Positions 1 to 8,161 of a stretch of DNA of 60,642 bases are shown here, piece after piece (position 1 is the first letter of the stretch; every line of letters begins with the position of its first letter). The notes below the pieces were generated by a model. That model saw nothing but the letters and a program-made list of their open reading frames with translations. It did no database searches and had not been told where the DNA came from. The stretch is from Bacteroidota bacterium. Its GTDB lineage: Bacteria > Bacteroidota > Bacteroidia > Chitinophagales > Saprospiraceae. The stretch lies in assembly GCA_017858735.1 (NCBI GenBank), contig JAFMBH010000013.1, forward strand, positions 1 through 60,642, written 5' to 3'. Both the position numbers and the translations under genes were made by a program.

Positions 1-118
1 ATTTTCATAATATCCTGACCCCGGAGGGGTCACATGTCTCTTGCTATTTGGTCCCAGGCGGCACAAAATGTTTCATTGTACCTTTTGGCCCAACGGGGAT
101 CCATTTCCCCTCAACATT
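1..118. repeat. GC-rich palindromic dispersed repeat, copy 1
   Basis: A 17-base palindrome (TGACCCC, three-base loop, GGGGTCA) lies at 16-32. It is followed by degenerate motifs of the type GGCGGCACAAAATG and TTTTGGCCCAACGGG. The same palindrome, differing only in one loop base, and the same order of following motifs occur at 50557-50669. This stretch is GC-rich compared with its AT-rich surroundings and has no ORF. I read it as an intergenic dispersed repeat upstream of the oxidoreductase gene. Its function is unknown. Confidence 0.6.
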
Positions 119-167
119 TATTTGATATTAACTTCAAATTTTGTACTTTTAAATCATAATCTATATT

Positions 168-1571
168 ATGAAAAATAAACAGAATAATTCCAGAAGATCT
201 TTCATTAAACAGGCTTCGGCAGCTGCAATTGGGTTTACCATTGTTCCTCGGTATGTTTTAGGGGGAAAGGGTTATAAAGCACCAAGTGATAAACTCAATA
301 TTGCCTATATTGGGATTGGTGGACGTGCCGAAGACCATATCAGAAGTACCAAAGGCACTGAAAATTTAGTCGCTTTTTGTGATGTGGATACAAAAAGAGC
401 GGAAAATACTTTGAAGGAATTTCCAAAGGTTCCCCTCTATAAGGATTTTCGAAAATTGTTTGAAGCTGAACATAAGAATATTGATGCGGTAATGATTGCA
501 ACGCCGGATCATACCCATACTCCGGCAGCTCTTTTAGCGATGGATTTAGGCAAGCATGTTTATGTTGAAAAACCGTTAACCCATAATATAGGAGAAGCCA
601 GACAATTACTCGTCGCTGCCCAAAAAAGTAAAGTGGTAACCCAAATGGGAAATCAAGGCGCTTCATTGGACTGCAACGCCATTATAGCTGAATATATTCA
701 GTCAGGTGTCATTGGGAAGGTAGAAAAAGTACATGTTTGGACAAATCGTCCTGTTTGGCCGCAAGGTGTTCCCACTCCAGTACAAAAGGAAACCGTTCCA
801 AATACTTTAGATTGGAATTTATGGTTAGGCCCTGCTCCATACCGTGAATATAATAAGGCTTATCTTCCCTTCAAATGGAGAGGTTGGTGGGATTTTGGTA
901 CAGGTTCTCTCGGAGATATGGGTTGCCATATTTTTCAAGTCCCTTATCGTGCGTTGAATCTGAAATACCCAACGGCTATTGAAGCCAGTGCAACAACGGT
1001 TTGGTCCGGTGATTTTGTGGAGGCTAATTATCCTGATAGTTGCCCCCCTTCTTCCATGGTTAAATTTACGTTTCCCGGAGTGGATCTTTTCTGGTACGAT
1101 GGAGGTATTAAACCAATGAGACCCGAAGAATTAGGTGAAAATGAACCCTTCGGCTCATGGGATGGTGGCGCTCTTTTTGAAGGGGAAAAAGGTAAACTTC
1201 TTTGTGATATGTATGGTGAAAACCCAGTACTGCTTTTCAAGGATAAGCAGAAAAAAGTAGCGAAACCTGAACCTTTTTTACCCCGCTATACTGGTTCACA
1301 CCAAATGGTATGGGTAAACGCTTGTAAAGGTCTTGGAAAGGCTTCATCTCCTTTCGAAGATGCTGTCCCCCTCACTGAAACTTTACTTATAGCTAATTTG
1401 GCCATTCGATGCTATGATGTAAAGAAATTACAGGCTGGTAAAACGCCTGATTCCTGGGCTCCTTATGATTATCCGGGTAGAATTCGATTATTGTGGGATG
1501 CTGAAAAGATGACCGTCCCAAATTATCCGGAGGCAAATGAGTTTATTTCACGTGGAAGCAGGACTTATTGA
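168..1571 (+). CDS. Gfo/Idh/MocA family oxidoreductase, Tat-exported
   Basis: This is an NAD(P)-dependent oxidoreductase of the Gfo/Idh/MocA family, probably periplasmic and acting on a sugar or sugar derivative. Residues 1-31 form a twin-arginine signal (RR at 9-10 in SRRSFIKQ, then a small hydrophobic stretch ending near the Gly-Gly at 32-33). A Rossmann fold starts at residue 43 with the dinucleotide motif GIGGRA at 49-54, and the family motif EKP is at 134-136. The C-terminal half has the usual alpha/beta substrate domain. The length of 467 aa fits the long, Tat-exported subfamily common in Bacteroidota and Planctomycetota. The ATG start is the only one that includes the Tat motif. The gene stands alone with its own terminator. 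The substrate cannot be read from the sequence. Confidence 0.88.
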   Translation: MKNKQNNSRRSFIKQASAAAIGFTIVPRYVLGGKGYKAPSDKLNIAYIGIGGRAEDHIRSTKGTENLVAFCDVDTKRAENTLKEFPKVPLYKDFRKLFEAEHKNIDAVMIATPDHTHTPAALLAMDLGKHVYVEKPLTHNIGEARQLLVAAQKSKVVTQMGNQGASLDCNAIIAEYIQSGVIGKVEKVHVWTNRPVWPQGVPTPVQKETVPNTLDWNLWLGPAPYREYNKAYLPFKWRGWWDFGTGSLGDMGCHIFQVPYRALNLKYPTAIEASATTVWSGDFVEANYPDSCPPSSMVKFTFPGVDLFWYDGGIKPMRPEELGENEPFGSWDGGALFEGEKGKLLCDMYGENPVLLFKDKQKKVAKPEPFLPRYTGSHQMVWVNACKGLGKASSPFEDAVPLTETLLIANLAIRCYDVKKLQAGKTPDSWAPYDYPGRIRLLWDAEKMTVPNYPEANEFISRGSRTY

Positions 1572-1629
1572 TAGATAAAATAGGTGGGATCTTAGTTTCG
1601 TATTTTTTCCTTACCATTGTATATTACAA

Positions 1630-1665
1630 AAAGAGCGAGATTGGATATTTTCATTCTCGCTCTTT
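1630..1665 (+). terminator. Hairpin terminator after the Gfo/Idh/MocA gene
   Basis: A perfect 11-bp stem (AAAGAGCGAGA with TCTCGCTCTTT) encloses a 14-base loop, 59 bases after the stop codon of the upstream gene. The stem ends in TTT, giving a short U tract on the plus strand. This is a direct sequence observation. Termination activity is inferred. Confidence 0.6.
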
Positions 1666-1743
1666 CTGTTAGTTTTTAGATAAACAAGTTACTAAAGAAT
1701 ATTTCTACGAATGTACATTATCTCCAAACAGAAGACTTAAGTT

Positions 1744-1916
1744 GTAATCCTCAAAATTCTGTAAATCTTAATTCAGAACCGAGTGTTAGGGGTGAATTTC
1801 ACCTGTAAAGCCTATCGTAAAAATGCTATTATCCAACGTGCATTATCTTAGAAAATCATTTATTTTTTATCCTTTCCATCACAAAAGCTTATTAGCCAGA
1901 TGGACATATAGAGCAG
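1744..1916 (+). repeat. Dispersed repeat of about 170 bp, copy 1
   Basis: This is one copy of an imperfect repeat whose partner lies in inverted orientation at 37956-38128. Shared blocks, in the same order, include ATTCAGAACCG, GTGTTAG, a near-palindrome centred on GGTGAATTTCACC, CTATCGT, CTTAGAAAATCAT, ATTTTTTATCCTTT and ATTAGCC. Neither copy holds an open reading frame of note. The rest of the 1572-2014 spacer holds two terminators and nothing else I can identify. It could be a remnant of a mobile element or a structured intergenic repeat. Confidence 0.65.
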
Positions 1917-1922
1917 CATAAG

Positions 1923-1956
1923 AAATAGAGACTATCTTTTTAGACAGCCTCTATTT
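1923..1956 (-). terminator. Terminator hairpin of the phosphatase gene
   Basis: Read on the minus strand, 15-base arms AAATAGAGGCTGTCT and AGATAGTCTCTATTT pair across an AAAA loop with two G-U wobbles. It lies about 60 bases beyond the stop of the minus-strand phosphatase gene. The core GAGGCTRTCTAAAAAGATAG is nearly identical to the terminator at 50513-50538. Confidence 0.6.
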
Positions 1957-2014
1957 ATATTCATCGGGCAAGTAACCCAGTGTAAATTATACACGGCTCC
2001 TAAACATAAGTATA

Positions 2015-3928
2015 TTATTTCTGATGGCTTAATTGAAATGGTGTAAATGGTACCGGTCCAAGTTTTGATTCAATCAAACCTACTTCCAAATCTTGTGAAC
2101 CACTTTTTTCAAAATATTCTATTCTTATCTTATGTTTTCCCGCTTGCAGTAAAGCTTCTCCTTTTTTATCCATACTACTGTGGTCTCCATCGTGGTTGAT
2201 GAGTAAAGCCCCATTCAGATATAACTTAGAGCCATCATCTGAGTTGAGGTAAAACGTATGTAAACCTGAAGAGGGAATGTTCACAAAGCCCTCATAAGTA
2301 CATGAAAAATAGTCTTCCCTGTGTTTAATATCCGATAACTTTACCTGACTGGTTATTCCTTCAAATACGGGTAATAAGGAGGAATAATCTGGTATATGAT
2401 TCCATTCTCCTTCGTAATATTTAAATTTTAATCCTTTGACTTCGCCTTTAACTGGAATAGCTGATTGAAGCCCAGCTTTTTTTAAGGTTAAACTACTTTT
2501 TCTACTTGAAAAACCCTCCTTAGTATAAGCTTTGGCATGTATTAACGCACTTCTATTAATAGTGAAAGGCGCTGAATAAAGCAAACTGGATTTATTCGGT
2601 TCGCTTCCGTCAAGGGTATATCTAATCTCTAAATTTTCAAAGGCTGAACTCATGGAAACGGTTGATATATCCTCAAAAAGAGTGGCTGAGGCTGAAATTT
2701 TAACGGCTGGAGGTTGAATTACGCTGGCTTGTGTATTTTCAGATTCATCTTTTTGCATTTGAAAAGTATCGAAAAGTCGACCCTCGTGATCAATAGCTTT
2801 AAAAATCAATTGATTACCAAAAATAGAGAATGTACAGTAATGATGCGTAACTTCAAGCTCTGAGGTAAACCAGCTTCTAGTAGGTGCAAATGCTTCAAGG
2901 CCTCCTCCAGCACCCCCGGAATTGATATAAATAACTCCTTTTTTTGTATTAACCATTTGTTCTAAGATAGGCCAACTTCTTTCGTATAAATGAGTATGAC
3001 CAAACAGACAAAAATCTAAACCATATTTTTCGTAAAGGGGAACCAAATTTCTAACATTCGACACTCCAAGGGTAGAAAGTGCGGTTGCAGTATTTCCATG
3101 GTCATCTGAATCAGAAGAGTAAGGGGGATGATGGTGAATGGCTATTTTCCATGTCGCATCTGATTTTGCCAGTTCCCATTCCAACCAATCATATTGTTCC
3201 GATCCTTCTTTTAAATCCCGATTACTGTCAATCATGAAAAATTGAGCATTACCATATTTAAAGGTATAAAAATACTCGGGTGGCGGAGCAACCATATATT
3301 GATAGTATAAAGGAGAATCTTCTTCGTGATTCCCCAAAACGGTATACACTGGAACGCGACTCATTAAAATATGACCATTTGGAAAAAAATCTTGCAACCA
3401 GTCACTTTTTCGACGACCTTTTTCAACAACATCTCCAGCATGAACGACGAAATTTGGACGGTCACCCCATAATTTTTCAGCTACTTTTCCCCATGCCCAT
3501 GGTGTTCGGTTATTTTTTTGCGTATCTCCCACTAATCCAAACATAAAGGCACTACTATCTTTTATGTTCGTCTTGAAAGTATATATATCAGATAAAATGG
3601 TATCACCAGTTCCAGTGATGGACTTGGTACGCCAAAAGTAATTTGTTTCTGTTTTGAGATTTGCCAGGGACACTTCATGCATTTGGCGAAAACCTTGAAG
3701 GGATACCTGTTGATCTAGTTCCACTTTTTTTGCAAGATATCGGGCCTCTCCAAATTCAACTTGGGTGGTGGCGGGCTCACTGGTTTCCCATAAAACAAAT
3801 ATGCCAGTTTGTGAACCAAATTGTAAGTACGGCTTAACAAGAAATTTTTCTGAAATGGATTGTCCGAAGACTATTTGTACAGCAAATAACCAAAAAAAGA
3901 GAAATAAATAAGGTTTAAATGAGGTCAT
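2015..3928 (-). CDS. Purple-acid-phosphatase-like metallophosphoesterase with chitobiase-like and PA14 domains
   Basis: This is a secreted metallophosphoesterase, probably releasing phosphate from organic esters outside the cytoplasm. A signal peptide covers about residues 1-22. It is followed by a fibronectin-like PAP N-domain (about 30-120) and the catalytic domain with metal motifs GDTQ (134-137), AGDVVEKG (164-171), GNHE (199-202), HHHPP (265-269) and GHTHLYER (310-317). The C-terminus carries a chitobiase/beta-hexosaminidase C-terminal-type repeat (about 405-480) and a PA14-like domain (about 500-630). The GDxxY tyrosine that colours true purple acid phosphatases is replaced by Glu. I start at the ATG at 3928, 13 codons inside a longer TTG-started frame, because it begins directly with the signal peptide. 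The gene is followed by its own terminator. The substrate is unknown. Confidence 0.82.
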   Translation of the reverse strand: MTSFKPYLFLFFWLFAVQIVFGQSISEKFLVKPYLQFGSQTGIFVLWETSEPATTQVEFGEARYLAKKVELDQQVSLQGFRQMHEVSLANLKTETNYFWRTKSITGTGDTILSDIYTFKTNIKDSSAFMFGLVGDTQKNNRTPWAWGKVAEKLWGDRPNFVVHAGDVVEKGRRKSDWLQDFFPNGHILMSRVPVYTVLGNHEEDSPLYYQYMVAPPPEYFYTFKYGNAQFFMIDSNRDLKEGSEQYDWLEWELAKSDATWKIAIHHHPPYSSDSDDHGNTATALSTLGVSNVRNLVPLYEKYGLDFCLFGHTHLYERSWPILEQMVNTKKGVIYINSGGAGGGLEAFAPTRSWFTSELEVTHHYCTFSIFGNQLIFKAIDHEGRLFDTFQMQKDESENTQASVIQPPAVKISASATLFEDISTVSMSSAFENLEIRYTLDGSEPNKSSLLYSAPFTINRSALIHAKAYTKEGFSSRKSSLTLKKAGLQSAIPVKGEVKGLKFKYYEGEWNHIPDYSSLLPVFEGITSQVKLSDIKHREDYFSCTYEGFVNIPSSGLHTFYLNSDDGSKLYLNGALLINHDGDHSSMDKKGEALLQAGKHKIRIEYFEKSGSQDLEVGLIESKLGPVPFTPFQLSHQK

Positions 3929-4102
3929 AAAAGAGCATTTAGAATTGATTATTTTTAAAATACGCAAATTACTTCTCTGTTATGAACTAAAATTAATTTA
4001 GTATTAATTTTTTCTTAAATCAAGGCTTTAAATCGTAACTAAGGTTTGGGAGCAATGTTTCAGACTATTTTTTAGGAATTATCTCATTTTCTATCCGTTT
4101 GA

Positions 4103-4252
4103 AGTGAGCTTCCAATTAGGTATAAAACTCAAAAAAATAATGTCCTGGTTGAGTTTGTAGAGATGACCTTTTCACTCATTGAGGTGAATGAGGCTTTTAA
4201 TTTTGCATTATCAAATAATTCTATGAGAGTTGGTATTCAAATAGCTGAATAA
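4103..4252 (+). pseudogene. Possible C-terminal remnant of a zinc-type alcohol dehydrogenase
   Basis: An open stretch with no start of its own ends in residues that read like the C-terminus of medium-chain dehydrogenases (FSLIEVNEAFNFALSNNSMR, then VGI and a stop), where a conserved xxLxxxNEA helix is followed by a strand such as RxGI. The frame is blocked upstream by TGA at 4100-4102, and no other part of such a gene is visible. The rest of the 3929-4264 spacer shows nothing else. The call rests on short motif similarity from memory and is tentative. Confidence 0.3.
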
Positions 4253-4264
4253 ATGGGCGAATTC

Positions 4265-4750
4265 TTAGAATGATTCTTTATACTCAATCCATATTTTAGA
4301 GGTATATAGGTCGGAACTTAATAGATTTGGTACTTTAGCGCTAAATCTTAAAGGCATTCCAGCCTCGTCGGGTGTGCGATCCCCTTTTTTTAAATTACAA
4401 GACAAACAACTGGAAATGAGATTATTCCAGGTATTTTTTCCTCCTCTCGATTTTGGAATGATATGGTCAATGGTCAGTTGTTTTTTAGAACCACAATAGG
4501 CACATTCATGATTATCTCTTTTGTAAATACGGCTGCGGTTAACTTTGAATGTTTTAATTTTGCTTTTGATGTAGTTTAAAAGGCGTATGATCAATGGTTT
4601 CGGATAGACTATTTTTTCACTTCTAATCACCTCTTCTTCCTCATTTTTTACAATTTCTGCCTTTCCCTTCATTATAAGTTTTAACGCTCTTCGGAAAGTC
4701 GTTAGATTTAGCGGTGTGTAATCTGCGTTAAGCACCAAAATAGTTTCCAT
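4265..4750 (-). CDS. HNH endonuclease family protein
   Basis: This 161-aa protein has an N-terminal basic region (1-75) and a C-terminal HNH nuclease domain. Zinc-binding CxxC pairs are at 83-86 and 115-118, the catalytic DH is at 95-96 (motif LTIDHIIPKSRGG), and the conserved Asn is at 110 in WNNL. The family is widespread in Bacteroidota as a single-copy chromosomal gene, so it is not by itself evidence of a mobile element or restriction system. The start at 4750 is an ATG and gives the conserved N-terminus METILVLNADYTPLNL. It is divergent from the membrane protein that follows. The biological role is unknown. Confidence 0.85.
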   Translation of the reverse strand: METILVLNADYTPLNLTTFRRALKLIMKGKAEIVKNEEEEVIRSEKIVYPKPLIIRLLNYIKSKIKTFKVNRSRIYKRDNHECAYCGSKKQLTIDHIIPKSRGGKNTWNNLISSCLSCNLKKGDRTPDEAGMPLRFSAKVPNLLSSDLYTSKIWIEYKESF

Positions 4751-4901
4751 GTTGATTCACTTTTTTAAAATATTTGTTTAATTTGGTGTTTTATTACCGC
4801 TCGGAAGGTACGAAATTATTAAAATAAAGGAATACTATATTTCCTTTATTATTTCCTTTTTTACTTGTAATCAATTATTTAACTTTAAATTAATAATAAA
4901 T

Positions 4902-5381
4902 TTGAACAATAAGTCCTCTGGTTTTCAATACACGCTTGTTTTGGAACTTTTAATCCTTGCTTTTACCATTGTTTTAGCTTTTTTAGTCATTTTACCACTG
5001 ACAAATTCAAAGGTTGATTATCCCTTTTTTACTGAAAACATCGTTTTTATCTTTACTTTTATTCTTGTCACCCGATATGTATTTTTACTGAAATATTCGT
5101 TACTGGCTAAACAACAAGCAGTAAAAGTGGCGTTGGTATTTATTTTTATTCCTTTTATCTTCTATCTGATTAGCGGCTTACATGGTTTTCGTACTTTTCT
5201 GGATGAGGAAGGAATGTATCATCCAATGAGAAATTTATCAGCTGACGAAGCGCAGCGATTAGGTAATTATATGTACTATGAAATGGTTCTTTTTGGTTCC
5301 GGTGCTATTGTGGCCAGTATTATTTTTCCTTTCCGAATGATTATATCCGTCTGGACTTTAAAAAATAGAGGGAAAGTTTAA
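4902..5381 (+). CDS. Conserved membrane protein of unknown function
   Basis: I do not recognise a named family. The 159-aa product has about four hydrophobic helices (roughly 10-32, 44-62, 73-92, 128-150) and a soluble loop at about 95-125. There is no in-frame ATG before residue 105, and the frame can start at the TTG at 4902. That TTG is also the end of TAAATTTG, which resembles a Bacteroidota -7 promoter box, so the true start is uncertain and may be a rare codon. It lies 52 bases before the ECF sigma factor and may be in the same transcript. An envelope stress role is only a guess from context. Confidence 0.6.
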   Translation: MNNKSSGFQYTLVLELLILAFTIVLAFLVILPLTNSKVDYPFFTENIVFIFTFILVTRYVFLLKYSLLAKQQAVKVALVFIFIPFIFYLISGLHGFRTFLDEEGMYHPMRNLSADEAQRLGNYMYYEMVLFGSGAIVASIIFPFRMIISVWTLKNRGKV

Positions 5382-5433
5382 ACAGTTTTTTTCGCTAAAT
5401 TGATACACGGTGGAATTTTATTGTAAGGAGGAA

Positions 5434-5994
5434 ATGGGCGATTCAGAGGTAATTAAAATGTATCTCAAATACCAGTCGGAACAATGTTTCTCCTTACTTT
5501 ATAATCGTTATGTTAAGAAAGTGTATGCAAAATGTATTTCTATTCTCAAGGAAGAAAGCTTAGCCAGAGATGCAACACAGGAAATTTTTCTTAAAATTTT
5601 TCTCAATCTGATTCGTTTTGAAGAAAAGGCAAGATTCTCGACCTGGGTTTATGCTATTACTTATAATTATTGTATCGATTTTTTAAGGCGGTCCAAAAAA
5701 GCGGTGGAACTGTTTTCTGACGATTTTGATAAAATCACAGATATAGAAGACGAGGTTTCGGATGAGGTTTTATTGAATATGGAAATCGGTCAGCTGAAAT
5801 CTGTCCTGGACTCACTGGCTCTGGGGGACAGACTTATGTTATTAATGAAATATCAGGATGATTTATCTATAAAGGAAATTTCTCACATTGTGTCAAAATC
5901 GGAAAGTGCTGTAAAAATGCAGTTAAAAAGAGCTAAAGCGAAGGCACAAAAAAATCGAATGATATTGGAAGAAAAAGAAAAAAAATCGAAATGA
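5434..5994 (+). CDS. ECF-type RNA polymerase sigma factor
   Basis: This is a sigma-70 family, extracytoplasmic-function sigma factor that would redirect RNA polymerase to a small regulon. Region 2 spans about residues 15-90, with the characteristic ARDATQEIFLKIF and RFSTWVYAITYN-like helices followed by DFLRR. Region 4 spans about 125-180, with an HTH (LSIKEISHIV then SESAVKMQLKRAK). I place the start at the ATG at 5434, next to AAGGAGG; a GTG at 5410 would add eight residues. The stop overlaps the next gene by four bases, so the two are translationally coupled. No recognisable anti-sigma factor follows, although the coupled 77-aa protein sits where one would be expected. Confidence 0.85.
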   Translation: MGDSEVIKMYLKYQSEQCFSLLYNRYVKKVYAKCISILKEESLARDATQEIFLKIFLNLIRFEEKARFSTWVYAITYNYCIDFLRRSKKAVELFSDDFDKITDIEDEVSDEVLLNMEIGQLKSVLDSLALGDRLMLLMKYQDDLSIKEISHIVSKSESAVKMQLKRAKAKAQKNRMILEEKEKKSK

Positions 5995-6224
5995 GTCAAA
6001 ATAATTTTCAAAAACTAATCGATGAGAATGAACTTTTCTTAGAACCATTTCAACAGGAGGTCATAAGAAAAAGTATTCATAGCAGAATCTCCCTTTTTCG
6101 AATGGTTGGTCAAATGGTTGATTTATTTGTACCTAATTTCTTTTTGACTTTTTCAGATTTACTTGACACAAATAAATCAAGTGCTATGAACAGATTTCCA
6201 AATCCACCTGAATTAAAGGGATAA
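5991..6224 (+). CDS. Small protein coupled to the ECF sigma factor
   Basis: This 77-aa protein of unknown function overlaps the sigma factor stop by ATGA and ends 10 bases before the MscS-like gene. Residues 1-25 are acidic and polar (LIDENELFLEPFQQEV) and residues 26-60 contain an amphipathic to moderately hydrophobic stretch, with no clear transmembrane helix. Position and coupling suggest a regulator of the sigma factor, possibly a reduced anti-sigma factor, but no zinc motif (HxxxCxxC) or other anti-sigma signature is visible. The role is an inference from gene order alone. Confidence 0.6.
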   Translation: MSQNNFQKLIDENELFLEPFQQEVIRKSIHSRISLFRMVGQMVDLFVPNFFLTFSDLLDTNKSSAMNRFPNPPELKG

Positions 6225-6234
6225 AATTATTGTT

Positions 6235-7110
6235 ATGGAAAATTTAATGGTCGATATATCTGCAAATTCTTTTTGGCTTCGTTGGGAGCAATCGTTAAAT
6301 CAAACACTTAATTATGTCATCAATTTGTTTCCGAGGATATTGCTTGCCACGATATTAGTATTACTTGGTGCACTTATTGGAAAAATTATTGCCAAACTGG
6401 TATCCAGATTTTTTGATAAAATAGGGATAGATCATTTTTTAGGACGATTGGGAAATATAGAGGTATTAAATAAAACGCCTTTACGCTTCAGATCAGGTAA
6501 AATTATTGCTAAACTCATTTATTATTTTTTCTTTTTCCTCTTTGTTTTAATTGCAGTAGATGTGTTGGAAGTTGAGGCGCTTTCCGAAATAATAACGTTG
6601 GTATTTACCTATTTGCCCCGACTCATTTCTGCCATTTTTGTCTTTTTGCTTGGCATTTTTCTGGCAGATTTACTAAGAGGTTTTGTTAGAACAGCTTGTT
6701 ATTCCATGGATATTCCTGCGGCAAGCCTCATTTCTAATTTAGTCTTTTATTTTATATTTGTCAATATTGCGCTCATCGCTCTGGAACAGTCCGGCATTGA
6801 AACAGGATTTATTCAAATCAATCTATCTATTATTTTGGCGGGAATTATGCTCGCATTTGCCATAGGTTATGGTGCCGCTTCAAAACCATTGTTGTCAAAT
6901 ATTTTAAGTGGCTATTATAATCGAAATAAAATTCAAGTGGGAGATACCATCAAAATTGACGATGTTGAAGGTATCGTTGTTGCCATTGATTCAGGATCTT
7001 TTACCGTTAAAACAGACGAAAAAACCTGGGTTACCTTACCCTTGCATAAGTTGACGACCGAAAAATATGCTTTAATTAAAACAGATGATTCAGATGAAAT
7101 GGATAGGTAA
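6235..7110 (+). CDS. Small-conductance mechanosensitive ion channel (MscS) family protein
   Basis: The 291-aa protein has several hydrophobic helices (about 28-55, 85-108, 120-145, 160-182, 195-215). It carries two copies of the glycine-rich TM-helix motif that precedes MscS domains (near LLGALIGKIIAKL and LLGIFLADLLRGF). It ends in a short MscS beta domain (about 230-285) with the signature YNRNKIQVGDTIKIDDVEG. Such proteins open under membrane tension and protect against hypo-osmotic shock. It belongs to the small, cytoplasmic-domain-poor class. The gene follows the 77-aa protein by 10 bases and overlaps the start of the DUF3078 gene, so all are probably cotranscribed. Confidence 0.82.
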   Translation: MENLMVDISANSFWLRWEQSLNQTLNYVINLFPRILLATILVLLGALIGKIIAKLVSRFFDKIGIDHFLGRLGNIEVLNKTPLRFRSGKIIAKLIYYFFFFLFVLIAVDVLEVEALSEIITLVFTYLPRLISAIFVFLLGIFLADLLRGFVRTACYSMDIPAASLISNLVFYFIFVNIALIALEQSGIETGFIQINLSIILAGIMLAFAIGYGAASKPLLSNILSGYYNRNKIQVGDTIKIDDVEGIVVAIDSGSFTVKTDEKTWVTLPLHKLTTEKYALIKTDDSDEMDR

Positions 7111-8128
7111 ATTGTTCCTTTGCGTATCTTTTTGTTTCCTTTTAATTCCTTCCATATTTGCCCAAAAAAAAGAAGAGGAAAAAAAAACAAAAAAAGATTC
7201 AATCTGGGATATTGGTTTGGGTATCGGGGTTGACGGTGTACAACTTTTACAACTAAATCCAAGAGTTGGTTCAGGCCAAAATAGAGTAGGATTTGGTGGT
7301 GCGATTAATTTCAGCGCCAAATATAAAAAAAAGAGAGCAGTTTGGGATAATACCTTTGTTTCCCAATTTGGCGTCCAACGATTGGGTGCAGGGGTCATTG
7401 GGCAAGGAACCCTTACCAAAGTTCCCTTTCAAAAATCAATTGATGAAATAAGAATGGATTCCAGATTAGGTATCAAGGCATCAGGTAAATCCAAATTATC
7501 TTATGCTTCGGGTGTTAATTTTATCAGCCAAATTGCCCCTACTTATAAAGGCCCTGCTTCTTTTCCTGGAAATTTTCTCAAAAAATTGGATGGCAAGGAC
7601 ACCCGATTGCAATCTTTGTTTTTTTCACCCGCTCAGATAAGTGTTTCCGCCGGAATGGATTTTAGGCCCAATGATAAATGGGCTATTTATTATTCACCTC
7701 TGGCAGGTCGATTTATTATTGTTAATAATGATGAGATTGCCTTCTTAGGTGTTCACGGAAATCCTGTAGAAAAATCATCCACCGGAACTATTATTTCAGC
7801 AGAAAACATTGATAAACAATTAGGTACCTTGTTAAGATTAAGTTATAAAACGAAATTTCTGGAAAATAAATTTACTTACGCCTCTGCTATTCAATTGTAT
7901 TCAAACTATCTAAAGGATTTTAAATACGTAGATTTACAGTATTGGACAAATGATTTAAGTATGAAAATAATTAAGGGGTTTCAACTTTCTGTAAATGTAA
8001 ATGCTTATTATGATCGTGACGTGTTGGTGCAAATTACCGATTACAGCCAACCGAATGGCGTAAGAGGTCTTGGAAGAGGTGTGAGCATCAATCAGCAAAT
8101 GCTTATGAAATATGCCCTAACATTTTAA
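7094..8128 (+). CDS. DUF3078 family outer-membrane-like protein
   Basis: This is a conserved Bacteroidota protein of the DUF3078 type. It has a signal peptide at about residues 1-24 (ending FAQ/KK), a lysine- and glutamate-rich linker (KKEEEKKTKKDSIWDIG), and then a long beta-rich region whose alternating pattern suggests an outer-membrane beta-barrel. The ATG at 7094 is preferred because it starts directly at the signal peptide; an in-frame ATG at 7085 adds three residues. Either start lies inside the 3' end of the MscS-like gene, which points to coupling. The C-terminus MLMKYALTF resembles a terminal barrel strand. The molecular function is unknown. Confidence 0.75.
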   Translation: MKWIGKLFLCVSFCFLLIPSIFAQKKEEEKKTKKDSIWDIGLGIGVDGVQLLQLNPRVGSGQNRVGFGGAINFSAKYKKKRAVWDNTFVSQFGVQRLGAGVIGQGTLTKVPFQKSIDEIRMDSRLGIKASGKSKLSYASGVNFISQIAPTYKGPASFPGNFLKKLDGKDTRLQSLFFSPAQISVSAGMDFRPNDKWAIYYSPLAGRFIIVNNDEIAFLGVHGNPVEKSSTGTIISAENIDKQLGTLLRLSYKTKFLENKFTYASAIQLYSNYLKDFKYVDLQYWTNDLSMKIIKGFQLSVNVNAYYDRDVLVQITDYSQPNGVRGLGRGVSINQQMLMKYALTF

Positions 8129-8161
8129 AACAAGTCAAAAACACCTGAAAATATTATTTGG

